Notes under the pieces: model-generated
Told to the model about the DNA's origin: nothing
Database searches by the model: none
Seen by the model: the letters and a program-made list of their open reading frames with translations, nothing else
Origin: Paraburkholderia solisilvae
GTDB taxonomy: Bacteria; Pseudomonadota; Gammaproteobacteria; Burkholderiales; Burkholderiaceae
Assembly: GCF_902859875.1 (NCBI RefSeq)
Contig: NZ_CADIKF010000056.1
Coordinates: 1-47,764, forward strand
Reading direction: 5' to 3'
DNA: 47,764 nucleotides
Part shown: piece by piece, positions 24,542 through 32,894 of the stretch
Numbering within the stretch: position 1 is the stretch's first letter
How the letters are laid out: each line of letters begins with the position of its first letter
Made by a program: the position numbers and the translations under genes

Positions 24542-24594
24542 GTGGCGCGACACCGTGCGAGCTGACAGTCGTGCCGCGCCTTGGCGCAAGGAAA

Positions 24595-25146
24595 TCAGAA
24601 CCCCGGAAGCGTCGCAGTACGCGCATCGCCGGACTGCGGCGGCATCGCATGCTCATGTTCGAGCAGCCAGCGCTTTCTATGCAGTCCCCATGCATAACCC
24701 TTGAGCTCGCCGTTGCTGGCGATCACACGATGACACGGCACAACGATCGCAATCGGATTCGCACCGTTGGCCGCGCCGATGTCGATCGCCGCACGCGGAT
24801 CGTCAAGGCCCAGTTCCCTCGCGAGCTTGCCGTACGTGGTCGTGGTGCCGGCCGGAATAGCGCGCAGCGCGGCCCAGACCCGGCGTTGCAGTTCGGAACC
24901 GGCGGCCGCCGTCGGCAGATGATCGAGCGCATTCAGGTCGCCCGCGAAATATCGGCTTATCGCGTCGGCGATCGAGGCAGGCGCGGGGGCTTCAGTCAAT
25001 TCGACGCTGACGTCATGCTCGCGCAGGCCGCGACGCTGACGCGCGCGATGATCGGCGAAATCGAGCGCGCGGATGTTGTGCCGCGTGTCGGTGACGAGCA
25101 GAATCTCGCCGAGCGGTGACGTTAGATGGCTTAGAAACAGTGGCAT
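24595..25146 (-). CDS. Methylated-DNA--protein-cysteine methyltransferase (Ogt type)
   Basis: This repair protein removes O6-alkyl groups from guanine by irreversible transfer to its own cysteine. The acceptor is Cys138 in 'IAIVVPCHRVIASNGELKGYAWGLHRKRWLLEHE'; upstream 'RRVWAALRAIPAGTTTTYGKLARELG' forms the DNA-binding winged helix. With the Met at 25146 the protein is 183 residues and its N-terminus lines up with E. coli Ogt ('FLSHLTSPLGEILLV'); ATG codons at 25161 and 25197 are alternatives. There is no Ada-type AraC domain, so it is probably a constitutive repair enzyme. Confidence 0.9.
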   Translation of the reverse strand: MPLFLSHLTSPLGEILLVTDTRHNIRALDFADHRARQRRGLREHDVSVELTEAPAPASIADAISRYFAGDLNALDHLPTAAAGSELQRRVWAALRAIPAGTTTTYGKLARELGLDDPRAAIDIGAANGANPIAIVVPCHRVIASNGELKGYAWGLHRKRWLLEHEHAMPPQSGDARTATLPGF

Positions 25147-25389
25147 GATCTCGATCCGCATGGGTTGAGGCGATCCGGAAGGCTTCAATGGAGGCACTTA
25201 TTGAACGCTTGCCGTGTCCGCACACTGTAGTTGCGCGGCCGGCGCGAAGCACGCCGACTCTTGCTCTGTCATTCGATGGGACCATTGCGCAATCAGCCAC
25301 GAACCTGAAGTCAACGACCGTATTGGCACAACCGGCGTCATGCGAGACAATCGCGTCGGTTTATCGACAACTGACGCAAGGGGCCTGCC

Positions 25390-25968
25390 ATGATGGTGTT
25401 GATCTTGGGGTTAGTGATATTCCTCGGCTTGCATTCAATCCGGATCTTCGCGGAAGACTGGCGCGAGGCCCGTATCGCACGCATCGGCGAAAAACGCTGG
25501 AAGGGCACGTATTCGATCGTGTCCGTCATCGGGCTGGTGCTGATTATCTGGGGATACGCGATGGCGCGGCGCGAGCCCGTCGTGCTCTGGTCGCCGCCGG
25601 TATGGGCGCCGCATCTCGCGGCGCTTTTCACGCTGCTGGCATTTATCCTGTTTCCGGCCGCGCATATGCGGGGCAATCACTTCAAGTCTCTGCTCAAGCA
25701 TCCGATGGTGATCGGTGTCGCGCTATGGGCGTTCGCGCATCTGGTCGCCAACGGAACGTTGAACGCCGTGGTGCTGTTCGGCGCGTTCCTCGTCTGGGCG
25801 ATCGTCGATTACGCGGCCGCGCGACGGCGCGATCGTGCCCAGCAGATTGTCTATCCCGACGGCACGCTGTCGCGCGACGTGATGGCGATAGTGGCCGGCG
25901 CCATCGCGTGGTTCGTGTTCGCGTTCTTTCTACACGGATGGTTGATCGGGGTGAAGCCGCTCGGCTAA
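25390..25968 (+). CDS. NnrU family membrane protein
   Basis: The 192-residue inner-membrane protein has about five hydrophobic segments and the NnrU pattern: an N-terminal 'LVIFLGLHSIRIFAEDWR', 'WKGTYSIVSVIGLVLIIWGYAMARREPVVLWSPP', and 'GNHFKSLLKHPMVIGVALWAFAHLVANGTLNAVVLFGAFLVWAIVDYAAARRRD'. NnrU is linked to nitric-oxide and nitrite reduction in denitrifiers, and the wider family includes isoprenoid (15-cis-zeta-carotene) isomerase relatives. No denitrification genes are nearby, so the role is unclear. Confidence 0.82.
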   Translation: MMVLILGLVIFLGLHSIRIFAEDWREARIARIGEKRWKGTYSIVSVIGLVLIIWGYAMARREPVVLWSPPVWAPHLAALFTLLAFILFPAAHMRGNHFKSLLKHPMVIGVALWAFAHLVANGTLNAVVLFGAFLVWAIVDYAAARRRDRAQQIVYPDGTLSRDVMAIVAGAIAWFVFAFFLHGWLIGVKPLG

Positions 25969-26004
25969 AAGACGCACGCGCTCGCAATCCGGCGGCCCTT
26001 AAAA

Positions 26005-27834
26005 TCAGATCGCGATGAAAAGCGCGTTATTGAGCGCATGCAGCAATATGGGCATCGCGAGCCCTCTGGTTTTCCTGACCAGCCATCCCGCCACCAGCGC
26101 CAGAAAGAACAGATAGACGAACTTGCTGTTGTCGTGATGCATGGACGCGAAGATGCCGGCCTGGATCAGGTTGGACCAGCCGAAGCTCAGATGCCGCGAT
26201 AGGCCGCCGAGCAGGCAACCGCGAAACACAAGCTCTTCGAGCACCGGCACGATCAGGCAGAAAATCGCGATCGCAAGCGGCAGCCCGCCGATCGATTTCG
26301 CGCCGTGTTCGAGCGAATCCACCAGCGACACGCCCACGTGCGGTGACGCGTTCGCATGCATCAACGCCGCCAGCCGCAGGATACCGACGCCCAGCATCGC
26401 GGCTGGCGGCAGCAGCCAGGCCCGCTTCCACGGGCCACGTCCCCACCAGCCGCGCCATGTGATGCGCTTCGCGACCCACACGAGTCCGACGGCGGAAAAG
26501 AACAGGCTCCAAAGGTAGGTGATCAGGAAACGGCGTTCCCAGCCGGTTTGCCCGACCCGATCGACCGTGGGCTCGAGGACGGCCGTGCCGGAACGAAACG
26601 CCATGACGAGCGTGAGCACCGCGGTGAACAACCCGAGTGCATACCACGCGTGCCTGAGCCCGATCTGCGCGAAGAGCGGCGTCGACGGTTTGCCTTTGCG
26701 CGCGCGCACCACACCGCGGTAATGCACGACGAACATCAGCATGCCCGGCGAACCCACGATCAGACCTGCATAGAGAAGAAAGCCGATCGCGACGGGTAGC
26801 AGATCGGGCCGCAGCGCCATACGCGGACTGAGAAACAGCAGATGCGCATAGGCCGAGGTCAGTTGCATCGAGTTGTGTGTGCGCGAATACTGGTCGGCGA
26901 TGACGTCGGCCGCGGCCTTTGCATCGCGCGCATCGAGCGCCACGTCGAGACGCAACTGCCGCAGCGCCGGGCTCTGGCTGTTGAGCGGCGTTTTGTCGGT
27001 CGACAGAGCTGCTTGCGCGGCGAGCGAGTCTCCCATGCGCTGCAGCACGCGGGCGCGCGTATAAGCGGCGATCTTCAGATTGGCCTGCTCCGCCCGACGC
27101 AATTCGGCGCGTGCGGCGGCGGGCGATAGCGCATCGACCGCGATGTTGATTCGCGCGACCTCTTGCCACGCGTTCTTGGGTAGCGGCGACGCCGCGAGCA
27201 ATGCGGTCGCTTCCGGTGTTTTCCCCTTCTTCGCGAGATAGCGCACCGCGTCGACCAGCCGGTCGCTTGCGGGGTCGAGATGGATGGCGAGCACGGCTTC
27301 TTCGCCAGCGCGTGTGTCGTTCTTTTGCAGCGCATACGCACGCGAGAGCGCCGCATGCAGCCGGGCCCGCTGCGCGCTTGTCCAACCCGCCGATTGCGCG
27401 ACGAGCGGCTCGCCGTAGCTTGTCGCGTCCTTGCCGTATCGATGGTCGAGGTTGAAGAGCAAGGCTTCGGCGTTCGACGGGAACTGCTTTTCCAACTGAG
27501 CCCGACACGCGTCGAGATCGTGCGACGCATCGTCGATCCATGCGAGATCTTCCGACCATGTGAATCGCTGGATGAAATTGCAGCGCGCGAGTGCCAGCGT
27601 CACATCATCGGGCCGCTGCTGCTGTGCCGCGCTGTATGCGCCGAGCATCTTTTCATATGCGGCTTTTTGATCGTTGGAGACCAGCCCGGATGCACGCTCA
27701 GCGGAGATCAGGATGTCGTACGTGGGCGCGTTGTCGTCGGCAGCGGAAGTCTGGGAGAAGGTCCATGCGGCCAAGGCGGTCAGTGCCGCAACGAACCACG
27801 CTTGACGGTGCGTCCGCCGGTGGGATGTGAACAC
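26005..27834 (-). CDS. Exported repeat-like region fused to a CPBP intramembrane protease
   Basis: The 609-residue protein starts with GTG at 27834 and a signal sequence (to about Ala31). Residues 33-335 form an Ala/Leu-rich helical region with TPR-like spacing ('LHAALSRAYALQKNDTRAGEEAVLAIHLDPASDRLVDAVRYLAKKGKTPEATALL'). From about 345 come seven or eight membrane segments. The CPBP (Rce1/Abi type) catalytic motifs are EELVFRG (533-539), 'GIFASMHHD' (His566 region) and HALNN (599-603). CPBP enzymes are glutamate-dependent intramembrane endopeptidases. The long periplasmic helical domain is an unusual addition and may recruit substrates. The gene is monocistronic and its 3' end converges on nnrU. 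Confidence 0.82.
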   Translation of the reverse strand: MFTSHRRTHRQAWFVAALTALAAWTFSQTSAADDNAPTYDILISAERASGLVSNDQKAAYEKMLGAYSAAQQQRPDDVTLALARCNFIQRFTWSEDLAWIDDASHDLDACRAQLEKQFPSNAEALLFNLDHRYGKDATSYGEPLVAQSAGWTSAQRARLHAALSRAYALQKNDTRAGEEAVLAIHLDPASDRLVDAVRYLAKKGKTPEATALLAASPLPKNAWQEVARINIAVDALSPAAARAELRRAEQANLKIAAYTRARVLQRMGDSLAAQAALSTDKTPLNSQSPALRQLRLDVALDARDAKAAADVIADQYSRTHNSMQLTSAYAHLLFLSPRMALRPDLLPVAIGFLLYAGLIVGSPGMLMFVVHYRGVVRARKGKPSTPLFAQIGLRHAWYALGLFTAVLTLVMAFRSGTAVLEPTVDRVGQTGWERRFLITYLWSLFFSAVGLVWVAKRITWRGWWGRGPWKRAWLLPPAAMLGVGILRLAALMHANASPHVGVSLVDSLEHGAKSIGGLPLAIAIFCLIVPVLEELVFRGCLLGGLSRHLSFGWSNLIQAGIFASMHHDNSKFVYLFFLALVAGWLVRKTRGLAMPILLHALNNALFIAI

Positions 27835-28151
27835 GATTGGGTCTCTTCACGATGTTGTTCTGGATATGCACATCGTTTTTACGGCAGTCGGGCGACGAAA
27901 CTTGAGGCGCGAGCAGACAGGGTTTTGCCTGTCTGTCCGGGATGAGCACTGTCGAATGCGATGCGATAACGGGCGTAATACGCGGACGGCCTCGAGTAGC
28001 GTGATGCCGCCGCCTCGGCCGTATGGGGCACGGCTTGGGCTGAATCGTTTCAACAGTCACAACAGGTAACACGTGTAAATGCATACGAAACCTGGCAGTG
28101 CAGCCCGAGCACTAGACTTGAATCACCTCTTCCAGTTGGCGGGACAAGCCG
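27835..28151. other. Divergent intergenic region
   Basis: 317 bp separate the CPBP-protease start (minus strand) from the small lipoprotein start (plus strand). Both genes must have promoters here, but no -35/-10 pair stands out. Frames within it lack ribosome-binding sites and conserved features. Confidence 0.4.
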
Positions 28152-28319
28152 ATGACACGACTACTCCTCTCCCTCGCACTGATCAGCGGCCTGTGCGGCT
28201 GCGTGGTCGCCCAGCCGTACGGCTACGGCTACGGCCCCGCGCCTGCCTACTACGCACCGGGCTACTACTACGGGCCGCCGGTAAGCATCGGCATAGGCGG
28301 GAACTTTCATATTCATTAA
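28152..28319 (+). CDS. Tiny Tyr/Gly/Pro-rich lipoprotein-like exported protein
   Basis: A 55-codon frame begins at ATG 28152. The first 19 residues form a signal peptide ending 'LISGLCGCV', with a possible lipobox around the Cys in 'CGC'; processing at this site would give a lipoprotein of about 37 residues. The mature part is a low-complexity run of Tyr, Gly and Pro (YGYGYGPAP, YYYGPP) ending in 'GIGGNFHIH'. Similar short YG-rich exported proteins are common in Burkholderiaceae but uncharacterised. A clean intrinsic hairpin starts 4 bp after the stop, supporting a real short gene. Confidence 0.65.
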   Translation: MTRLLLSLALISGLCGCVVAQPYGYGYGPAPAYYAPGYYYGPPVSIGIGGNFHIH

Positions 28320-28322
28320 CGT

Positions 28323-28346
28323 AAAGCCGCGGTGTGTCGCGGCTTT
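28323..28346 (+). terminator. Rho-independent-like terminator after the small lipoprotein gene
   Basis: AAAGCCGCG (28323-28331) and CGCGGCTTT (28338-28346) form a perfect 9-bp stem around a GTGTGT loop, 4 bp after the stop. The T's of the U-tract lie inside the stem, with A's on the other arm, so it can work in both directions. Confidence 0.7.
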
Positions 28347-28516
28347 GACATTCATCGCGCGCAGGGTCGTGACTGGTATGGCGGAAGCAATAGTGTTTTC
28401 AATGTTTGCAACTCGACGCCGGCCTGTCCGGTGCGGATACTTTGTCCATCGCAGCGAGCGCCGCTCCATGATGGCGCAACATGCGGAATTCACAAAGATT
28501 CTGGAGGGTTTGCAAA

Positions 28517-28846
28517 ATGGACGAACGTAAGCGCGAAAGCATGATCGCTTATCTGCGTCGCCGCATGGCGAAAGTGGGTATCAAGATGGCCGACGTTGCG
28601 GCCGCACTCGCGGAAGACCGCATGGGGCAGAAGTTGGTCCGCTATCGCAACGCGTTTGGCGACACGTGGGACGGCAAAGGCGCGATGCCGCAGTGGCTCG
28701 TGCAGGCCACGAGCGCCGGACAAACGTTGGAGCATTTCGCGGTCGCGGCTGCGGCAAAGAAGCCGGCTACGCAACGCCGCCCGGCCGTCGACTGGAGTCA
28801 GGACCCGTTTGCCGGCTCGCGGTTGGCGAGCGGTTCACGCGCTTAA
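28517..28846 (+). CDS. H-NS family nucleoid-associated protein
   Basis: The ATG at 28517 has GGAGGG 9 bp upstream and gives 109 residues. The middle contains the H-NS-type DNA-binding motif 'KLVRYRNAFGDTWDGKGAMPQWL' (about 37-60), corresponding to the YR-x-x-x-G-x-TW-x-G-x-G-x-x-P-x-W pattern whose loop inserts into the minor groove of AT-rich DNA. The N-terminal ~35 residues are a short basic helix, much shorter than the dimerisation domain of full H-NS, and the C-terminal 40 residues are Ala/Lys/Arg-rich. It may bind DNA as a modifier of longer H-NS proteins or act locally. Confidence 0.8.
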   Translation: MDERKRESMIAYLRRRMAKVGIKMADVAAALAEDRMGQKLVRYRNAFGDTWDGKGAMPQWLVQATSAGQTLEHFAVAAAAKKPATQRRPAVDWSQDPFAGSRLASGSRA

Positions 28847-29109
28847 TGCGCAAGTAATGCGCTAATAAAGCGCGGGTTAGGCGCCGCCAGCTTTATCGTC
28901 GTATGTTGTGTCGGAATCGGCGTGCATCGTGGGCGCTCACGCGCACTTACGGTTGGCCATCTGCACGATGCCGCACGGGCGCCGCCAGTCTTTTGCTTCC
29001 GTCATTGCCGCATGACGGTGCGCATGACACCCGGTCGGGCGGGCCGAGGCCCCGTCACCCGTCCCATCCCGTTCCTTCCCGAAGTCACCCCGAGCGAGCC
29101 AGCATCCGG

Positions 29110-29775
29110 TCAGCCGCCACCGAGCAGCTTCGATCTAAGCGTCTTCGCGCGCGTTTCCGGATCGAACCAGATGCCGAAGAACGCTCGTGCAAAGTCGAGG
29201 TCCGCGATCGTCGCGGTCGCTTCACCGTTTGCATAGAAACGCACGCCCGTTCCGGGCAAAAACACGCCGCATAGCCAGTCCCCAGGCTCGACATCGACGA
29301 AAGCGCGCAGCATGTCGTCGCGCCAGCGCGCAACGAGTGCGTCCGGTAAGGGCGTCGGCGCGAGACGCTTCATTTCATTCAGGCCGAGCGTCGTGAGGCG
29401 CTCTCGCGTGGCGGAGGTCGCGTACGTCAGTTGCAGCGCGAAGCGCGCATCGTAATTGACCGGCAGATGCGTGCTCCACAATTGGGCATCGTAGAGGTGA
29501 AGGCCGAGGAAGCGATACTCGCCCGAGCCCGACAGTTGAGCGGCCGGGACTTCGGCGTGGCAATCCTGTGCGGCTAGCGCGGAACGCGGAGACAGCGCAC
29601 ACAACGCGACCGCGAATCCGGTCGCGAGCGCAACACGCCGGGTGAAGAGCCTGAATGAATCACGCCGCGGCAGGTCGGACGTGGTCGCGACGGCTTTCTG
29701 TTCGCTGCTGGAGGCGAGAGAAGTGTCGGCGGTATAGCGGTAAATCGGTTTCACTATTCGGAGATTCCGTGTCAT
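29110..29775 (-). CDS. Exported chalcone-isomerase-like protein
   Basis: The C-terminal ~150 residues match bacterial chalcone isomerase-like proteins: 'LSGSGEYRFLGLHLYDAQLWS', 'FALQLTYATSATRERLTTLGLNEMKRL' and 'DWLCGVFLPGTGVRFYANGEATATIADLDFARAFFGIWFDPETR'. Bacterial members usually lack plant-type isomerase activity and are thought to bind fatty acids. A signal segment ('FTRRVALATGFAVALCALSPRSALAAQ') sits about 45 residues into the 221-residue version used here (ATG at 29775, weak Shine-Dalgarno). The true start may therefore be further downstream; an ATG at 29835 and the frame start at 30009 are also possible. The mature protein is probably periplasmic. Confidence 0.75.
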   Translation of the reverse strand: MTRNLRIVKPIYRYTADTSLASSSEQKAVATTSDLPRRDSFRLFTRRVALATGFAVALCALSPRSALAAQDCHAEVPAAQLSGSGEYRFLGLHLYDAQLWSTHLPVNYDARFALQLTYATSATRERLTTLGLNEMKRLAPTPLPDALVARWRDDMLRAFVDVEPGDWLCGVFLPGTGVRFYANGEATATIADLDFARAFFGIWFDPETRAKTLRSKLLGGG

Positions 29776-30009
29776 CGCCTGAACGGCTCGCTCGATACGC
29801 CCCAGTGCGGACACGATGGCCGTGTTCGGGTCCATCGCGCGCAACAGGCAATCGCAGCGGCGGAGGCAGGCTGGCAGAAGCATTCCGTTCGACGGGCGGA
29901 GCCCATGCGAACAAACGAGGCCGAGAGCTAAATGCAGGATTTTAACGGTTGCGCGTAAGCTGCTGTAGGGGAAAATCACGGATGGCGCGCTGTGCATGTG
30001 CGCCAGCAC

Positions 30010-30333
30010 ACGATGTCAATGAGGCGGCCCCAGCCACGCTGCGCGACCTTGAACGGTGCCGCAGCCGGTTTTTCGGCGCGAAGCAGCCGGCATGCGCGGG
30101 CCAGATTCACCCGCGCGGACCGTCGCCGGATGTATGGAAATTGCAACATGTTGCGCGCGAAACAGACGCTGTCCGGCTTTTCGAATTCATGTCTTTTTCG
30201 TGCGAAGCCGTAAGCATTGACGCGACAAAGAGCTTCGCCTGAGAACGCCGGACAAGCGTCTCACGTGAACATGCAGCGCGTGAAGCAATATGGGCGTCAG
30301 CTGCTTGACGCGCTACTGCGACCTGCGCGGGCC
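30010..30333. other. Intergenic stretch without a recognised gene
   Basis: This 324-bp gap lies between the chalcone-isomerase-like gene and the next minus-strand gene. No frame in it has a supported start or family similarity, and I see no strong hairpin followed by a U-tract. Confidence 0.4.
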
Positions 30334-30891
30334 CTACCCCTTCTTCACCACCTCAACGGTGGCGACGAGGCCCGTCTTCTGGCGAATGCGCTCGGCTGCA
30401 TCATCCATCGCCTTGCGCACGTCTTCCTCGGTGACTTCACCCGACTTCAGTTCGTCGCCGCGGCCGAAGCGTCCGGACTGATTGGTCAGCACCCAGTGAT
30501 CGCCTACGTATCTGAGCTCGCCGCCAATGTACGCGAAGCCTGCGTGACCCGATGCCTGGCCCGTTTGCGAGAACCAGGCTGCCAGCGTCGGGTGGCCGCC
30601 GCTGCCGTCGCGAATGCTGCCGACTTCCGCATAGTATTTTGCCTCGGCTTCGTAGTGCGCTTTCATCTCGTCGAGCATCTTCTTCACGCTCGGGTCGAAC
30701 GCCTCCGGGTACTTCCACGGTTCCTCGACGCCAATGATGATGTGGCCGTCATCGCGCATGACCCACAGAAACGTCACGCTCCGGTGCGGGACGAATTCCT
30801 GCGGATCGTTCTCGATGTCGATCCAGACCGGGTTGATCATCGTCAGCTCGCTGGGCTTCACGCGAGCCGGCAGCTTCGGGTAGAGCGGCAT
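30334..30891 (-). CDS. Hypothetical soluble protein, 185 aa
   Basis: I do not recognise the family. The ATG at 30891 has AGGGAG seven to eight bases upstream and is preferred over the frame start at 30915. The protein lacks a signal or membrane segment. The N-terminal half ('INPVWIDIENDPQEFVPHRSVTFLWVMRDDGHIIIGVEEPWKYPEAFDP') appears beta-rich. The middle ('GHAGFAYIGGELRYVGDHWVLTNQSGRFG') has a Gly/aromatic pattern, and the C-terminus is a charged helix. It is probably a single-gene unit. Confidence 0.65.
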   Translation of the reverse strand: MPLYPKLPARVKPSELTMINPVWIDIENDPQEFVPHRSVTFLWVMRDDGHIIIGVEEPWKYPEAFDPSVKKMLDEMKAHYEAEAKYYAEVGSIRDGSGGHPTLAAWFSQTGQASGHAGFAYIGGELRYVGDHWVLTNQSGRFGRGDELKSGEVTEEDVRKAMDDAAERIRQKTGLVATVEVVKKG

Positions 30892-30942
30892 GATAGGACT
30901 CCCTGTGTCGGGCACGGCCGCGGCGCGGCCGTAATGGATGAA

Positions 30943-30974
30943 CCCGCACCATCGGGCGATGGGCGGGGCTTTTT
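30943..30974 (+). terminator. Terminator-like hairpin of uncertain partner
   Basis: CCCGC (30943-30947) pairs with GCGGG (30963-30967) and inner CATCG (30950-30954) pairs with CGATG (30957-30961); GCTTTTT follows. The U-tract orientation fits plus-strand transcription, although both neighbours are on the minus strand. A second perfect stem, ACGGCCGC/GCGGCCGT, is next to it at about 30914-30932. Confidence 0.3.
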
Positions 30975-31033
30975 CATCCTATGGCCGCAGGGAAGTTGTT
31001 CGCTGACGGTTTCTGATACGCAGAAAACCCGCG

Positions 31034-32797
31034 CTACAGATCGATGACGATATCGCCGGCTGGCTGCGAGCAGCACACCAGCAGGTTTCCTTCAGCCGGT
31101 TGATCGAGCGGTTCCGGTCCGTACGCGACCTGCCCCGACACCAGCCCGCTTTCGCAGTTGTGGCAGACGCCCGTGCGGCACGACCAGCGAACCGGCACAT
31201 CGCACGCTTCGGCGAGTTCGAGAATGCTCGGATAGACCGCCGCATTCCAATGCGCGCTAATGCCGCTGCGCGCGAACGAGACCAGCGGGCCCGTCTTTGC
31301 GTCGTCTGCCGGCGGATGCGGTGCGCGCGCCGCGACATTGGCGATGCCTGGCGTCATCGATTCGCCGCCGTTGAAAATTTCCGCGTGAATCCGTCCGGCT
31401 GCGACGCCGAATGCGGCGAGCGTCTCTTTCATCTCCGCCATGAAGCGGTTGGGTCCGCATAGATAGAAATCCGCATCGCGAGGTACGCCGGCTTGATCGA
31501 GGACCGCGCGCGACAAACGGCCCACCGCGTCGAAATCCGCGCCGCTGCGATCGTTCGCGCCCGGCTTGCTGTAACAGACACAGCTGCGGCCGTGCGCCAG
31601 CGCGAGCATGAGACGCCGTGCTTCGTCGGCGAACGCATGGTGCGCCCTGTCGCGCGCGCCATGGAGCCACCAGATGTTGCGCGCCGAGCGCGCCGCCGAC
31701 AGCGCGTGCAGCATCGCCAGCACAGGCGTAGCGCCGATCCCCGCACTTACCAGCACCACCGGCGCATGACCCGGTTGCAGCACGAAGCTGCCGCGTGGTG
31801 CGCTCACATCGAGCGTATCGCCGACCCGAATCCGCTTGTGCAGCCAGGTGCCCGCCGCGCCGTCCGGTTCGAGCTTGACGCTGATCCGGTAACGCTCCGT
31901 CGACAGCGCACCGGAGAGCGAGTAGCTGCGAAAGAACGGCGATCCGCCGTCAGCGCGAGGCAAACGCAGCGCCACATACTGACCGGGCAGCGCCATCGGC
32001 AACGGCTCGCCGTCGGCGCTTTCGAGCGTCAACGACAACACGTCTGCGGACTCCCGATCGAGCGCTGCGATCCTGAGCGAGCGGAAGCCCGGCGCAACCG
32101 GGTGTGCGGCGACTGAGGGCGCGAGTCCCGCGTTGCCGCTCGTCGCACCGCTGGCCTCGTCGCGCAGCAACGCTTCGAAAGACCAGCGCCATCCGGGCGA
32201 CAGCGCGCCGATGCGCAGCGCACATTCCAGCCGGTCGCGCGGATGATGCGAGGAATACAGAAGCGCGTTGATTTCGGCGACGCTCATTCGCTCCTCGGCC
32301 TCGCCGACCTTGACGATTTCATCGCCGGCGCCGACGTCGCCTTCCTGGAGCACGCGAAGATAGAACCCCGGCCGCCCGCTCGACGTGAGCAGCGCGGGCA
32401 TGCGCGGTTCGTTGGTCCGGATGCCGACGCGATAGCAGGTCACCCGCGGCTGCGTCACTTCGAATACCGCGTCGCCGATTCGATAGCGGTCGCCGATGCA
32501 GACGTCGGAATCGGGCAAACCTTCGATCGTGAAGTTTTCGCCGAAGTGTCCGTGCTCGAAGTCGTCGCGCTTCAGTTGCGCCTGCCAGTGCCGATACGAT
32601 TCGATCTGATAGACAAACACCGCGCGCTGTTCGCCGCCGTGGCCGCCGAGATCGCCCTGGCCGTCACCCGCGAGATTCAGGCGGCCGGCCCAGCAGCGGC
32701 CGCGCACCGGACGTTTCCAGATCGCGGTGTACACGGTGCGACCGCGCCACTCGATGTCGCGCGGCAAGCCGACATTCACCGATAGTAGTCGAGCCAT
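31034..32797 (-). CDS. MOSC - ferredoxin reductase - 2Fe-2S ferredoxin fusion protein
   Basis: Three modules lie in one 587-residue chain. Residues about 1-220 are a MOSC domain with C-terminal 3-alpha region (YiiM type: 'GRTVYTAIWKRPVRGR', 'DLGGHGGEQRAVFVYQIESYRHWQ', 'FGENFTIEGL', 'VTQPRVTCYRVGIR'). Residues 240-470 are an FAD/NAD(P)-binding reductase ('RSYSLSGA', 'LVSAGIGATPVLAMLHAL', 'YLCGPNRFM'). The C-terminus is a plant-type [2Fe-2S] ferredoxin with Cys540, Cys545, Cys548 and a fourth at about 575-576. YiiM/YcbX-like MOSC proteins reduce N-hydroxylated bases or transfer sulfur from molybdenum cofactor; the fused reductase and ferredoxin would make the enzyme self-sufficient for NAD(P)H electrons. 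A strong GGAGAG precedes the start. Confidence 0.9.
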   Translation of the reverse strand: MARLLSVNVGLPRDIEWRGRTVYTAIWKRPVRGRCWAGRLNLAGDGQGDLGGHGGEQRAVFVYQIESYRHWQAQLKRDDFEHGHFGENFTIEGLPDSDVCIGDRYRIGDAVFEVTQPRVTCYRVGIRTNEPRMPALLTSSGRPGFYLRVLQEGDVGAGDEIVKVGEAEERMSVAEINALLYSSHHPRDRLECALRIGALSPGWRWSFEALLRDEASGATSGNAGLAPSVAAHPVAPGFRSLRIAALDRESADVLSLTLESADGEPLPMALPGQYVALRLPRADGGSPFFRSYSLSGALSTERYRISVKLEPDGAAGTWLHKRIRVGDTLDVSAPRGSFVLQPGHAPVVLVSAGIGATPVLAMLHALSAARSARNIWWLHGARDRAHHAFADEARRLMLALAHGRSCVCYSKPGANDRSGADFDAVGRLSRAVLDQAGVPRDADFYLCGPNRFMAEMKETLAAFGVAAGRIHAEIFNGGESMTPGIANVAARAPHPPADDAKTGPLVSFARSGISAHWNAAVYPSILELAEACDVPVRWSCRTGVCHNCESGLVSGQVAYGPEPLDQPAEGNLLVCCSQPAGDIVIDL

Positions 32798-32894
32798 GCT
32801 TCGTCTCTCCTCAACTGCGCGTCTGCACTGTCGATGTCGCGCCGCGTGCCGTCGCCGGCGCGGCTCGTTACTGCCGAAGGCCGCTCACGGCCGC

